Origin: DYMC01 sp035406705
GTDB lineage: Bacteria; Verrucomicrobiota; Lentisphaeria; Victivallales; GWF2-50-93
Reading direction: 5' to 3'
Assembly (NCBI GenBank): GCA_964426675.1
Contig: CAYRRM010000005.1
Coordinates: forward strand, 52,744-116,743
Length of the DNA: 64,000 nt
Shown: positions 33,618 through 44,221 of the stretch, piece by piece
How positions within the stretch are numbered: the first letter of the stretch is position 1
Layout: each line of letters begins with the position of its first letter
Notes under the pieces: generated by a model
Told to the model about the DNA's origin: nothing
The model's input: only the letters and a program-made list of their open reading frames with translations
Databases searched by the model: none
Made by a program: the position numbers and the translations under genes

Positions 33618-36473
33618 ATGCAAAACGATATTATTTTAAAAGGTGCTAGGCAACATAATTTAAAGGGATTCGATCTCAGAATACCAAGGAATAAATTAAT
33701 TGTAATAACAGGTCTTAGTGGTTCAGGAAAATCTTCACTTGCTTTCGATACAATTTATGCTGAAGGACAACGCAGATATGTTGAGAGTTTATCAGCGTAT
33801 GCAAGACAATTTCTGGATCAGATGCAGAAACCAGATATAGAGCATATTGAAGGCTTATCGCCAGCAATAGCAATTGAACAAAGGTCTGCTGCTTCCAATC
33901 CACGTTCAACTGTAGCTACAACAACTGAAATTTATGACTATTTACGTTTACTATATGCACATATTGGAAAACCACATTGCCCTAAATGTAAAAAAGAATT
34001 AAAAGGTCAAAGTCCAGAGGCTATTTGTGATAAATTACTTGCAAATAAAAACAATTTAAAACTTATAATTCTTGCTCCAATTATTTCAGGAAAGAAAGGA
34101 GAACAAAAAGAGGTAATAGATAGAGCCAGAAGAGATGGATTTACAAGATTAAGAATTGATGGCCAGATTTATTCATTAGATGATGAATTGCCAGAACTTC
34201 TCAAGAACAAAAGACATAGTATTGAACTTGTAATAGATAGATTGGTAACTGGCAAAATAGATAAATCCCGTCTAAATGACTCCATTGAGTTAGGTTTGCG
34301 TTGTGGTGAAGGAAATATTATTATATTGCTTCAAAAATCATCTGATTCAAATGAGTGGATAGAGGAAAAAATAAGTGAAAAACTTACCTGTCTATCTTGT
34401 GGAATAAGTGTAGGTCAAATATTGCCGCGAAATTTTTCTTTTAACAGCCCTTATGGGGCATGTAATGTTTGTAATGGACTTGGTACAAAACTTGTTTTTG
34501 ATCCTGAACTTATTATTCCTAATCCTGATATTTCAATCAGAAAAGGAGCTATTCCCGCCTGGCGTAGAGGTCCTCGTCGATTAATGATTTATTATAATCA
34601 TATTCTAAAATGTATTGCCGAGCATTATAACTTTCCTCAAATGATGGATGTTCCATTCAAAGAGATTCCTGAAAATATCAGGAGTGTTTTGCTGTATGGA
34701 AGTGGAGAGGAAGTTATAAGTTTTGACTATTGGCGTTCAGGAGCCATTCATAAATTATCAAAGCCATTTGAGGGAATATTAAGAAATCTTGAAAGGAGGA
34801 TGTCAGAGACAGAGAGCGATGATGTAAGAGAACGTCTTAGAAAATATATGAGAAGAATTGAATGTCCATCTTGTAAAGGCGCAAGGCTTAATCCAGAGAG
34901 TCTTGCTGTTACTATTGACTCATTGTCAATAAATAAGTTTAATGCGCTGACTGTAAAAGATGCAATATCATTTTTATCAAACTTACAATTGACAGAAGAG
35001 GAAAAAAAGATATCAAAAGAAATCATAAAAGAAATTTTAAATCGTCTTAAATTCCTCGATGATGTCGGCCTTTCTTATTTAACACTTGAAAGAGAAAGTT
35101 CTACTCTTTCCGGAGGTGAAGCACAAAGAATCAGACTTGCCACGCAAATAGGAAGTGGACTTACAGGCGTAATTTATATTCTAGATGAACCAAGTATAGG
35201 GCTACATCAAAGAGATAATGTACGTCTGATTGAGACGTTAACAAAATTGCGCGATATAGGCAATACAGTGATAGTAGTTGAACATGACCTTGAGACAATA
35301 GAAAATTCAGATTATGTAATAGATCTTGGACCTGGTGCCGGGATTCATGGAGGATATCTTGTTGCTCAAGGGCCCCCATCTCAAATAAAGAAAAATCAAA
35401 ATTCTTTAACAGGAGCCTATTTATCTGGAAAAAAATCTATTCCTATCCCGGTAAAAAGGCAAAAAGGGAATGGTAATTATCTTATAGTAAGAGGTGCAAG
35501 GCATAATAATTTAAAAAATATTGATGTAAAAATTCCTTTAGGTACGTTCACTTGCATTACGGGTGTCTCTGGTTCAGGAAAGAGTAGTTTTGTTGACGAG
35601 ACTCTTCGTATTGCGCTCGCCAGACATTTTGGTTTTAGTAATGAGATTCCTGGAAAATATGATTCTATTGAAGGATTGGAAAATATAGGAAAATTCATTG
35701 TAATTGATCAAAGCCCTATTGGTAGAACGCCGCGTTCGAATCCTGCTACATATACAGGAGCATTTTCTTTAATAAGGGATATTTTCTCATCTCTTCCAGA
35801 AGCAAAATCACGAGGATATAAACCGGGAAGATTCAGTTTTAATGTAAAGGGTGGAAGATGTGAAGAATGCGCAGGTGATGGAATAAAAAGAATTGAAATG
35901 CAGTTTTTGCCTGACGTATATATTACTTGTGGAACCTGTGGAGGAAAAAGATTCAACAGGGAAACCTTAACTGTTCTATACAAAGGAAAAAGCATTGCAG
36001 ACGTCCTTGAAATGACTGTCAAAGAAGCATGCGCATTTTTTAAAAATTTACCTTCTTTACATAGAAAATTAAAAACTCTTTTCGATGTTGGGCTCGGATA
36101 TATACATTTAGGACAGCCCGCAACAACTCTTTCAGGAGGAGAAGCTCAACGTGTAAAATTGGCAACTGAACTTTCACGTATTCCAAGAGGACATACTATC
36201 TATATTCTTGATGAACCAACAACTGGATTACATATCGATGATGTAAAAAAACTCCTTGAAGTTCTTTTAAAGCTCAGAGATCAAGGGAATACTGTTTTGG
36301 TAGTAGAACACAACCTCGAAATAATAAAAACAGCTGATTGGATAATAGATCTTGGCCCTGAAGGAGGAGAAAAAGGAGGTGAAATAGTGGCTGAAGGGAC
36401 ACCCGAATCTATAGCCAGAAGTAAACATTCCTATACAGGAAAATTTCTAAAAGACTTATTCTTTAAAAAATAA
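33618..36473 (+). CDS. uvrA: Excinuclease ABC subunit A
   Basis: DNA damage-recognition ATPase of nucleotide excision repair. 951 residues, full length. Two ABC modules: the first P-loop GLSGSGKSSLAFDTIYAEGQ, signature STLSGGEAQRIRLATQIGSG and ILDEPSIGLHQRDN; the second GVSGSGKSSFVDETL, TLSGGEAQRVKLATELSR and ILDEPTTGLHIDD. Zinc modules are CPKC/CLSCG with CNVCNGLG, and CEECAGDG with CGTCGGKRF. The start is an ATG after a T-run, with no ribosome site. It closes the seven-gene run; the link with the upstream envelope genes is probably only shared transcription. Confidence 0.97.
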   Translation: MQNDIILKGARQHNLKGFDLRIPRNKLIVITGLSGSGKSSLAFDTIYAEGQRRYVESLSAYARQFLDQMQKPDIEHIEGLSPAIAIEQRSAASNPRSTVATTTEIYDYLRLLYAHIGKPHCPKCKKELKGQSPEAICDKLLANKNNLKLIILAPIISGKKGEQKEVIDRARRDGFTRLRIDGQIYSLDDELPELLKNKRHSIELVIDRLVTGKIDKSRLNDSIELGLRCGEGNIIILLQKSSDSNEWIEEKISEKLTCLSCGISVGQILPRNFSFNSPYGACNVCNGLGTKLVFDPELIIPNPDISIRKGAIPAWRRGPRRLMIYYNHILKCIAEHYNFPQMMDVPFKEIPENIRSVLLYGSGEEVISFDYWRSGAIHKLSKPFEGILRNLERRMSETESDDVRERLRKYMRRIECPSCKGARLNPESLAVTIDSLSINKFNALTVKDAISFLSNLQLTEEEKKISKEIIKEILNRLKFLDDVGLSYLTLERESSTLSGGEAQRIRLATQIGSGLTGVIYILDEPSIGLHQRDNVRLIETLTKLRDIGNTVIVVEHDLETIENSDYVIDLGPGAGIHGGYLVAQGPPSQIKKNQNSLTGAYLSGKKSIPIPVKRQKGNGNYLIVRGARHNNLKNIDVKIPLGTFTCITGVSGSGKSSFVDETLRIALARHFGFSNEIPGKYDSIEGLENIGKFIVIDQSPIGRTPRSNPATYTGAFSLIRDIFSSLPEAKSRGYKPGRFSFNVKGGRCEECAGDGIKRIEMQFLPDVYITCGTCGGKRFNRETLTVLYKGKSIADVLEMTVKEACAFFKNLPSLHRKLKTLFDVGLGYIHLGQPATTLSGGEAQRVKLATELSRIPRGHTIYILDEPTTGLHIDDVKKLLEVLLKLRDQGNTVLVVEHNLEIIKTADWIIDLGPEGGEKGGEIVAEGTPESIARSKHSYTGKFLKDLFFKK

Positions 36474-36598
36474 AAAATATACCTCTCAAGTGTAAATTTG
36501 AATATATAAGCTATATTAATAACTTGTTTATAATTTTATAAAAGGCTTTTTTTTCTTATTCTAACTCTATGATATAAAATAAAAAAGGGGGATAAATT

Positions 36599-39229
36599 AT
36601 GAAAACAAAAAAGAATGCTCTCCTCCCAAAAATTTCTTTTTTCCTTTCTTTTCTTTTCTTTATTTTTCTATTTACCGCTCATACGCAAGAATCAAAAAAA
36701 ACTAATGAAGCAAGACAATTATGGTTAAAAGGCTTTGAAATATATGAAAAGGCTGAACTTGATGAAAAACTAGGAAAATATAGTGAAGCCCTTCAAGGAT
36801 ATGAAAAAGCCATTACATTTTTTAAAACTGTCAGAAGTAATTATCCAGATTGGAATACTTATTTGATTGATTTTAGAATAAAAAAATGCTCTGAGCAAAT
36901 AACGAACCTCAGAAATCTGCTCAAAAAAACTGAGGAGAAGAGAACAGTAATAGATGAAAAGGTCCCGAGCGCACTTGACGTAAAAATATATGAAGCCAGA
37001 ATAAAAGATCTTCAGGAAGAGTTATTATCAACTAGACAACAGCTTGAAAAGGCTCTTTCAGGAATATCCGCTGCAAAAAAGGAAGCCGCACAGGGGGCAG
37101 CTGCGCTCGAAGAATTGAGACGTCTCAATCAGGAAAAAATCGAACTTGAAAAACGTTACCAACTTTTATCTGAGCAACTCGATAAAGCTCTGAAAAAAGA
37201 GGAATCATCGAAATCTCTGGACAAAGACACTGAATTAAACGCATTAAAAAATAAACTAAAAGAATATGTGGATAAGTTAAATGCTATTGAAGGAAAAATC
37301 AAGGAATATGAAGAACAAACTCAAATTTTAAAGAAAGAAAATCAAACATTAAAAATGGCTAAAACAGAGTTTGATTTTAAAGAAAAAGAATATGAAAATA
37401 AAATCAAAACAACTGAAAAACGTCTTGAGGATACACTAAAAAACCTTGATCTTTTGCGTGAAAAAATAACAAAACAGGAAGAAATCGTAGAGGAATTAAA
37501 AAAGGAAAATGGCAAACTCAATTCTAAATTGGCAGAACAAAAGAAAGAAAATGATGAACTTACAGATAAACTTTCCAAAGCCCTTGATAAATCACAATCA
37601 GATTCCCTATTGAAAAAATTACAGGAAGAAAATACAAATTTATTAAAAAATATTGAAGATAATAAGTTAAAAATTGATAATTTTGCAAAGATCGCAGAAG
37701 AACAACATAAAATTGCAGCTGAATTGGCTGTAAAAAATGAAAAACTCGAAAAGATTCTTGCCGATTATGTAAAGAAAGATGAGACTTCTACAACTGAATT
37801 GATTGCACTCAAAAAGAAATTATCAGAGTTATCAGAATTATCAGCGTCACAAGAAAAGGATATTGCAACTTTAACCAAAGAAAAGCTTGCATATGAGGAT
37901 ACCATTCAAAAGCTTTCTCAAAAAGTTAATCAATTAACTAAAAAAGATGATGACTATACAGAATTAACAAAATACGCAGCAGAAATGGATACGAAAAATA
38001 GGGAACTCATAAAAGAATTAAATGACATTAAAGAATCTTCAAAACAGTCAGCTCAAGAAATAGAACAACTTAAAAAAGATTTAATAACAGCTAATGAAAT
38101 TTCTCAGAAGAATACAAATGCTCTACAGATAGAAAAAAACAAAAATCAGGAATTGTTAGTCCAGATAGATGAATTAAAAAAAGAAGTGGACAAATTTAAA
38201 GATGTTATCGAATTATCAAAGGCAGAACTAAAAAAATATTCAGAGCAAAATGAACTATTAAAGAAGGAAAAAGAAGAATTGGAAAAGATTCCAGAAGAAA
38301 ATAAAGAATTACAGAAGAAATACAGGGAAACTGTTGAATTATTAGAAAAATATAAAAAAGATAAAGAAAACGATGAGACTATCAAGAAAGATTTAATGTC
38401 AGAGTCAGAAAAGTTAACAGAAAAACTAAAAAAATTAATAGCTGAGAAAGAAGAAAGTCAGAAAGAATTAAAAAAACTAAAAAAGGACCTCTCAAAACTT
38501 CAGGAAGAGAATTCTGAGTTAAATAAGAAAATTGAAAAGATGACTTCGATAGTTGAAAATATAAAAAAGAATGCGCCTGATTCCGCGAAAATCGCAGAAC
38601 TTGAAAATCAAAACAAAGAAAAAGAAAAAAATATAGATACAATGAAAACTGAAATTGCAAAATTAAAAGAGTTAAATTCTAATCTTATGTCACGTCTTGA
38701 AGAAAAAGTAGCTGAATCACTTTATCCAAAACATCTTGCAGAAGAAAAAGAAAAGCTGCTTCAAGAAATAGAAAAAAAAGAAAAAATAATACAAGAACTT
38801 AAAAAAGAACTCAAATCATCAAAAACAGTAAAAGAAGAAAGTTCTGAAAAAAAATCAAATCCCCCTCTAAAAGAACTTTCTGATAAAGTTGTAATTCTCA
38901 TTACTGAAGCTAAAAATGCGGAAAAAAATAGTAATTATGATGTAGCTATATGGCATTATCAAAAAATATTTGAATATGATAAAGAAAATCAGAGCGCATT
39001 GGTTGGTCTTGCTGGAATATTTTATGCAAAAAATGAAAAGGATAAAGCAATGTCCTATATAAAATTACTCAATCCTGAAAAAATTTATGACCCATATGAT
39101 GCTTTAAAAGCAGCAAAAATTTCCTTAGCGATTTTTCCTCAAGATAAAAATAACGCCTTGCTTTTCTATAAAAAAGCAATAGAACTTGGAGCTGAAAAAG
39201 ATAAAGAATTTGAGAACCTTCTGAAATAG
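36599..39229 (+). CDS. Secreted giant coiled-coil protein with TPR ends
   Basis: 876 residues. A signal peptide (about 1-30, ending FTAHTQ) is followed by a TPR-like part (about 35-110; LGKYSEALQGYEKAITFF), about 640 residues of almost unbroken heptad coiled coil rich in Lys, Glu and Leu, and a C-terminal TPR part (about 760-876; NYDVAIWHYQKIFEYD and DKNNALLFYKKAIELG). A GGGGG stretch precedes the ATG, as at the secreted protein at 1518. It is probably a periplasmic structural or scaffold protein. Codon use is normal. One GCGA-N3-TCGC site codes Ala-Lys-Ile-Ala within the coil. Confidence 0.85.
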   Translation: MKTKKNALLPKISFFLSFLFFIFLFTAHTQESKKTNEARQLWLKGFEIYEKAELDEKLGKYSEALQGYEKAITFFKTVRSNYPDWNTYLIDFRIKKCSEQITNLRNLLKKTEEKRTVIDEKVPSALDVKIYEARIKDLQEELLSTRQQLEKALSGISAAKKEAAQGAAALEELRRLNQEKIELEKRYQLLSEQLDKALKKEESSKSLDKDTELNALKNKLKEYVDKLNAIEGKIKEYEEQTQILKKENQTLKMAKTEFDFKEKEYENKIKTTEKRLEDTLKNLDLLREKITKQEEIVEELKKENGKLNSKLAEQKKENDELTDKLSKALDKSQSDSLLKKLQEENTNLLKNIEDNKLKIDNFAKIAEEQHKIAAELAVKNEKLEKILADYVKKDETSTTELIALKKKLSELSELSASQEKDIATLTKEKLAYEDTIQKLSQKVNQLTKKDDDYTELTKYAAEMDTKNRELIKELNDIKESSKQSAQEIEQLKKDLITANEISQKNTNALQIEKNKNQELLVQIDELKKEVDKFKDVIELSKAELKKYSEQNELLKKEKEELEKIPEENKELQKKYRETVELLEKYKKDKENDETIKKDLMSESEKLTEKLKKLIAEKEESQKELKKLKKDLSKLQEENSELNKKIEKMTSIVENIKKNAPDSAKIAELENQNKEKEKNIDTMKTEIAKLKELNSNLMSRLEEKVAESLYPKHLAEEKEKLLQEIEKKEKIIQELKKELKSSKTVKEESSEKKSNPPLKELSDKVVILITEAKNAEKNSNYDVAIWHYQKIFEYDKENQSALVGLAGIFYAKNEKDKAMSYIKLLNPEKIYDPYDALKAAKISLAIFPQDKNNALLFYKKAIELGAEKDKEFENLLK
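38585..38595. repeat. GCGA-N3-TCGC palindrome, copy 13
   Basis: Spacer AAA; left flank C instead of T, right flank A. In the coiled-coil gene, coding Ala-Lys-Ile-Ala. Confidence 0.9.
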
Positions 39230-39242
39230 AAAAAATATTTTT

Positions 39243-40664
39243 TCAAGAGAAATCTTTGTTTATTCTTAAAACAAAAATAATTAAGAAAAATATTAATATC
39301 CCTGAAATTAATAAACTAAGCCAGATACTTTCTCCAGCTTTTGCTCTGGAACTCATTGTGCAATCTTTGTGGGTAGGAAAAACATAGAAGTTTCCACTTG
39401 TAGCGCCAAAAATAATAGCTGTTTCATCCCCTGCGCATAGAACTGAAGGACTCCCCCAAAGAGTATCTCCTTTATTAATTTTATCCCATATGGGGTTTCC
39501 TGTAAAAAATGAATTGATAATATTTCCATTTGATGCGTTCAATATATATATGTGATTGTTAAGTGATGCCGCAACGATAAAATTTTCTCCTTTTATCTTA
39601 AATAGAACAGGGGCTGAAAAGATTTCTCCTCCTAACGCTCTTTTCCATAAAATTTCTCCAGTTAAGGCATTAATTGCGTAAAGATTGTAATCATGTGAAC
39701 CAGTAAAAACAATGGGTAAATTATCAATTATCCCTGCACAGGCAGTATTGTCTATCCAGTTTCCAGTCATAAATTTCCAATTTACATTTCCACTTTTGGC
39801 GTCTATAGAGACAAGAGAACCATACTTTGAACCGATAAATATTGAATTTTGCTTTTCAAAAGAGAGAAATGCAGGTCCAGCAATTACTTCATTAGGCATT
39901 TGATACGACCATATTTTTTTGATAGGAATAGTAGTTACATCAAAGCAAAGCAGAAGCCCCTTTTTAGCACATAGGGCAAGAAAAACATTTTTATCTACTT
40001 TAAATATAAGGGGAGGTCCTACAGGACCATTTGCGACAGTTGTCTTTGATAAAATAGTTCCATCACGAGCTGACAAAATAAATAACTCTGCTTTTTGTTC
40101 ATTTCTTGGGAGAGACTTATCATAGGCAAAGCAATTTAGATAAATTTTATCTTGATGAAAAGATGGGGAGGAGATTTCAACTCCAGAAATTGTATTTGAC
40201 GGCTGAATTAATTCTTTTGTCCAAAAAACTCTTCCTGAAAAAGCCTCGCAACAATAAATTGTCCGATCTGAAGATGAAAAAAATACCAGCTGTTGTCCTG
40301 CGAAATTCGCAACAATAGGTGAATCAATAATATTGCCATTGGTTATTTTTGTCCATGCTATTTTTTTTTCAGCTAAATTTAAAGCATACAGTGTTTGATC
40401 GCATCCTCCTGCATATGCCATTGGGATTCCATTTACAATTGAGAGAGCGGGAGATGTCCAGACTGGAATATCTCTGCTATATTTTCGATTTTTTATTTTT
40501 TCTCTTTTTAAATGCCATTCATTTATTGCTATTTTATTTGGATTATCCCAGTATAGAGAGCCATCACAATTTTCTGCTCTTCTGAACATTGGCCAAAAAT
40601 CATCTTCAGCGTAGATAGAGAGGATAAAAAAGAAAAATGAAGTTAATAAAAATTTTTTTAGCAT
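39243..40664 (-). CDS. PQQ-type beta-propeller protein, exported and membrane-anchored
   Basis: 473 residues. Signal peptide at about 1-19 (ending SIYAEDD). Repeated propeller blades show the PQQ/BamB-type pattern of DAKSGNVNWKF, NALTGEILWKRAL, EAFSGRVFWTKEL and NASNGNIINSFF. A C-terminal helix (WLSLLISGILIFFLIIFVL) anchors it, so the propeller should face the periplasm. No PQQ-binding dehydrogenase residues are evident, so a scaffold or sensor role like BamB-family proteins is as likely as an enzyme. It overlaps the ferredoxin-type gene upstream by 7 bases. One GCGA-N3-TCGC site codes Ala-Asn-Phe-Ala. Confidence 0.85.
   Translation of the reverse strand: MLKKFLLTSFFFFILSIYAEDDFWPMFRRAENCDGSLYWDNPNKIAINEWHLKREKIKNRKYSRDIPVWTSPALSIVNGIPMAYAGGCDQTLYALNLAEKKIAWTKITNGNIIDSPIVANFAGQQLVFFSSSDRTIYCCEAFSGRVFWTKELIQPSNTISGVEISSPSFHQDKIYLNCFAYDKSLPRNEQKAELFILSARDGTILSKTTVANGPVGPPLIFKVDKNVFLALCAKKGLLLCFDVTTIPIKKIWSYQMPNEVIAGPAFLSFEKQNSIFIGSKYGSLVSIDAKSGNVNWKFMTGNWIDNTACAGIIDNLPIVFTGSHDYNLYAINALTGEILWKRALGGEIFSAPVLFKIKGENFIVAASLNNHIYILNASNGNIINSFFTGNPIWDKINKGDTLWGSPSVLCAGDETAIIFGATSGNFYVFPTHKDCTMSSRAKAGESIWLSLLISGILIFFLIIFVLRINKDFS
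40300..40310. repeat. GCGA-N3-TCGC palindrome, copy 14
   Basis: Spacer AAT on plus, flanks T and A; in the propeller gene, sense codes Ala-Asn-Phe-Ala. Confidence 0.9.
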
Positions 40665-41704
40665 TTTTTACAGAAATCATCTTTTAATTTAAGGGCGTTA
40701 GTTGGACAATTATCAATACATTTCATACACATTATACAATCGGAATTTCTTATATATCCTTTTTGAATGGCATCCATATCGCATGTATCAGTGCACTTGT
40801 TGCATGAATTGCATTTATCTTTTTCAAAAATTATTTTTCGAGGTGCTTTATCTGCAGCCCAGCATATAGCCAATCGCCATGGACAGAGATATTTGCACCA
40901 AAACCTTGGTACAAGCAACGACGCAATTATTACCATGATAGTGGCGTTAAATGAAGCGGGATCATAGACTTTTGCAAATCCAAGATGAACTGGAGAAGTG
41001 ATTCTTATACTTGCCAGTGAGGCCATAACAACAATCCAGAAAGAAATCACCCTTAATTTACGTAATTTCAGGTCAAACTTTTTCTGGCTTATTGCGAGAA
41101 AAAATAATATTATGATTATAGCTTGAGACCAATATATACATGAATCTTCAATAAAAAAAATCCTTGTTTGGCTCAGATACCAAATCCATATTAAAAATAT
41201 TATTGCTGCAATTATCGTTCCGATTAAAAATAATAAAGAAAAATGTAAGTTTGATTTTTTTCTTTTTAAGTGGAATTTTTTTGTTAAAAATGATACAAAT
41301 TCCTGAATTGTACCTGTTGGACAAATCCATCCGCAAAATGTTCCTCCAAATAGCATAGTGCTTACAAGTACTGTAAGGGGAACAGACATATAGTATAACG
41401 CAACTATGTTTTCTCTTCCAATTTCATTTAATCCTCTGTGAAAATTCCTTATCATCCCGAACACACCAAGACATGTAAAAACAACAAAGACAAAAATAAA
41501 AATACCAGCAATTTGATTAAAAAAACGAAAAAGTTGCCGATACTTTATTGGAGCAATGGAACTTATTACAGCAAGAAGTGCTATTGCCAGTATTGTAAGG
41601 AGTTCAACATAACTACCCTGATATCCCATTATAGCCTTCTCTACCAATTTGATATTGGAAAAGAAATTTTCGAATATATTTGAATCTAATATACTATTAT
41701 TCAT
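40658..41704 (-). CDS. Polyferredoxin-type membrane protein, NapH/CcoG-like
   Basis: 348 residues with about six membrane helices. Between helices lie CGWICPTGTIQEF and CKYLCPWRLAICW, and the C-terminus has two [4Fe-4S] ferredoxin motifs (CNSCNKCTDTCDMDA and CIMCMKCIDNCPTNA). This is the NapH/NosR/CcoG layout for moving electrons between the membrane pool and the cytoplasmic or periplasmic side. It overlaps the propeller gene by 7 bases, so they probably form one unit. It shares the CxxxCP motifs with the last domain of the 1181-residue protein at 28065, so the genome has at least two such modules. No ribosome site is seen. Confidence 0.9.
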   Translation of the reverse strand: MNNSILDSNIFENFFSNIKLVEKAIMGYQGSYVELLTILAIALLAVISSIAPIKYRQLFRFFNQIAGIFIFVFVVFTCLGVFGMIRNFHRGLNEIGRENIVALYYMSVPLTVLVSTMLFGGTFCGWICPTGTIQEFVSFLTKKFHLKRKKSNLHFSLLFLIGTIIAAIIFLIWIWYLSQTRIFFIEDSCIYWSQAIIIILFFLAISQKKFDLKLRKLRVISFWIVVMASLASIRITSPVHLGFAKVYDPASFNATIMVIIASLLVPRFWCKYLCPWRLAICWAADKAPRKIIFEKDKCNSCNKCTDTCDMDAIQKGYIRNSDCIMCMKCIDNCPTNALKLKDDFCKKC

Positions 41705-42067
41705 TAATCTTTTTATATTTTTGTATTTTAACCTAATAAACTAATTCTAAAAAAATATAGATTTAATACTTTTACTCCATAAGGGGTTAGTTATTGTATT
41801 AGTTAATATACTTTGCAGTATTCAATATGCAGCTGAATTTTATTTTTTTAGATTTATTGTAGCTTATGCTTATGCATCATCACACACAAAATCCAAATCC
41901 AAGTGAAATATATTATTATTTATCTTATTTAAATTTCAAGAGTAGAGTATATATATTTCTCTTTACAAATTTAGTCTGTTTTTTCATTAAAAACTCGAGA
42001 AGCACAGATATCTTTTTTGGATGTTTATAATTTCTTATAAAATACATTATTAAGTTCTTAAGAAAAA
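41705..42067. other. Intergenic region, very A/T-rich
   Basis: 363 bases between the NapH-like gene start and the transglutaminase gene end, both minus. It should hold the promoter of the NapH-like/propeller pair. A short imperfect dyad (TGCA-g-TAT near 41815 with ATATGCA) is visible; no T-run follows. I see no reading frame or RNA gene. Confidence 0.5.
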
Positions 42068-44221
42068 TTATTTTAATTTTGCAAACTTCAAAGATTTCCT
42101 TAATTTTTTGATTTTTCCAATCGTATCTCCCGATAGTGATGTATTATTTCCAAATCTTAATATGTGATAAGATTCTGAAAAGTTTTTAAGAAAATTCGAT
42201 AAACCGGGATATTCTTTTGCTATTTTTGCAAACCATTCGTCAATGCTTACTGACTTATCCCGTGTTATTCCCGTTAACCTTGTTAGCTTTTGTTCAAGTG
42301 CCATAAATTCCATAGTCAATTTGAATGTTTCTTCAGATAATAGCCATTTTGCTTTTTGTTTTCTTCTCTTCACTATGTTTTTCAACAAGAAGACCAGCAA
42401 AATCGCTATAAGGCAGAAAGGCCCTCTAAAAGGGTGCCATATAACCTCACGTGAGACTTCATATAAAGAAATTAGAATGGTTAATACTGCCTTTGCAAAA
42501 AGTCCTCTTCTAACGTAAGATAAAACATCTTGTGTAATCTTATATAAAAGATCCATCTGTATTCTGAAAAAATTCCAGTTTTTCCCTTTTGTAAATGGAA
42601 TCCCATCTTCTGGTGTTGCTTCAATAAGGAACCATTTTTTTTCTTTTCTATCATATATTTCAGCCCACGCATGAGCGTTTTCAACTCTTGAGACATAATA
42701 ATTTCCTGCTGGATTTTTTTCGAAGCAGATGAATCCTGTTACGTATCGTGCTGGAATACCCAGTCTTCTTGCTATTAATACTGTTGCTGTGGCAAAAAGT
42801 TCACAGTGAGCTCTGCGTCTTCTAAAAAATGCTTCTATGGGATCTATATCATCAGACTTCATATTAAAATCGAGGCTATATTTGTAATTTGAAGTAAAAT
42901 AATTTTGAATGATTTTAGCTATTTCTATATCCGATATATTATTAATATTTATTTTCCCAAAAATTTTTGTTATTTCTACATCAAGTAAATTGTATAATTG
43001 TGGTGGCACTGAAAGAAAAGGAGATAATTCATTTTCATTTTCTAATTCTGGTGAATTGTAAGCAGATTCTGGCTGAATATATTTTACATATACAGTATAT
43101 CCTCCATCTTTTTCCCACTCTTCTGGAGATAGTGTACCATTTTTACTCCATGAGAGACGTTCAGCAACTATATCTACCTGTTCATAATTGCCTGGAACTA
43201 GCAAAACATCTGTTTTGAAGTTCATTGATAATAAAATTTCAATTTTTTCTGTGAGGATGGCTGGTTTTAATCCTGTAAAAAAAGTTTTATAAACGAGTAT
43301 TCCTTCATAGGATTTGGAGTTCAATTTTTTAAATTCAATTTTATTGGAATGGAGCCAATTTCCATTATTATAGATATCATATACTCTTGCCCTTAGATAT
43401 CCTGGCGGGCTTTTACTTGTTGCCCGTAAGATTATTTCTTCTTTATCAGTTGTGAACTGTTCGCTCATAGGTCTTCGTAAGTCTATTGTTCGTCTTGTAT
43501 ATGAAAGACCTCTTTTTGTTCCTCTTGAACCATATCGAAGGAAGAAAGTTTCAAGTTTTTTTATATTATCTTCAAGAAATACATAAAATCTTATCGATGA
43601 AAATAGAATAGTTCCGCTTATAGCAATCCCAATAACTATTATTGTAATTTTTGTAAAAAAATTTTTAAATTTCATTTTTTCAGTTGGAGGGGGTTTTGCA
43701 AATGAAATAATATGAATAATAAAGATAAGCTCAATAATTACTGTGAGGAAAAATAGTTTATCCAGATTTTTAGGAGATAAATTGAAAAATGGCAAATTTG
43801 ACATTGTATCTCCACCTTTTTGTATATCTGCCGTTAATAGAATTATTATGAGTGATATAGCAGAGATAAGTCCTGGTATGTGCAGATTGAATTCAAAAAA
43901 TGTTATCAAACAACTAAAATATATCAGAAATGGAGCGGAGATATTTATCATCAGAAGTTCACCCATAAGCATGAATTTATCTCTATCCATAGGTACGAAT
44001 AAATCAAAAAATACCGCCATTATAAGTGAAATTATAATGCTATATATTACAGACCGATCACTATATTTTATCCTATATGGAATCAATAAAGAGAGGGTAA
44101 GGATAGATACAGTAATTATGAAAATATATGGTAAGCCTATTGAGACAGTAAAAAGGTATGTTGAACACATTATTATTGCAGGAAGAGAAAATAAAAAAAA
44201 TTTTGAATGCATTTTATTCAT
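42068..44221 (-). CDS. Transglutaminase-like membrane protein (TgpA-type)
   Basis: 717 residues. Six or so helices at the N-terminus (about 10-210), then an extracytoplasmic transglutaminase core: RAHCELFATATVLIARRLG has the nucleophile Cys (about 463), NAHAWAEIYD the His, and WFLIEATPEDG the Asp. A further helix (about 615-635) and a short cytoplasmic tail follow. In other bacteria this type is encoded with DUF58 and a MoxR ATPase. Function is thought to be protein crosslinking or cleavage at the envelope. Its start overlaps the DUF58 gene by 4 bases. No MoxR gene is found nearby. Confidence 0.9.
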   Translation of the reverse strand: MNKMHSKFFLFSLPAIIMCSTYLFTVSIGLPYIFIITVSILTLSLLIPYRIKYSDRSVIYSIIISLIMAVFFDLFVPMDRDKFMLMGELLMINISAPFLIYFSCLITFFEFNLHIPGLISAISLIIILLTADIQKGGDTMSNLPFFNLSPKNLDKLFFLTVIIELIFIIHIISFAKPPPTEKMKFKNFFTKITIIVIGIAISGTILFSSIRFYVFLEDNIKKLETFFLRYGSRGTKRGLSYTRRTIDLRRPMSEQFTTDKEEIILRATSKSPPGYLRARVYDIYNNGNWLHSNKIEFKKLNSKSYEGILVYKTFFTGLKPAILTEKIEILLSMNFKTDVLLVPGNYEQVDIVAERLSWSKNGTLSPEEWEKDGGYTVYVKYIQPESAYNSPELENENELSPFLSVPPQLYNLLDVEITKIFGKININNISDIEIAKIIQNYFTSNYKYSLDFNMKSDDIDPIEAFFRRRRAHCELFATATVLIARRLGIPARYVTGFICFEKNPAGNYYVSRVENAHAWAEIYDRKEKKWFLIEATPEDGIPFTKGKNWNFFRIQMDLLYKITQDVLSYVRRGLFAKAVLTILISLYEVSREVIWHPFRGPFCLIAILLVFLLKNIVKRRKQKAKWLLSEETFKLTMEFMALEQKLTRLTGITRDKSVSIDEWFAKIAKEYPGLSNFLKNFSESYHILRFGNNTSLSGDTIGKIKKLRKSLKFAKLK

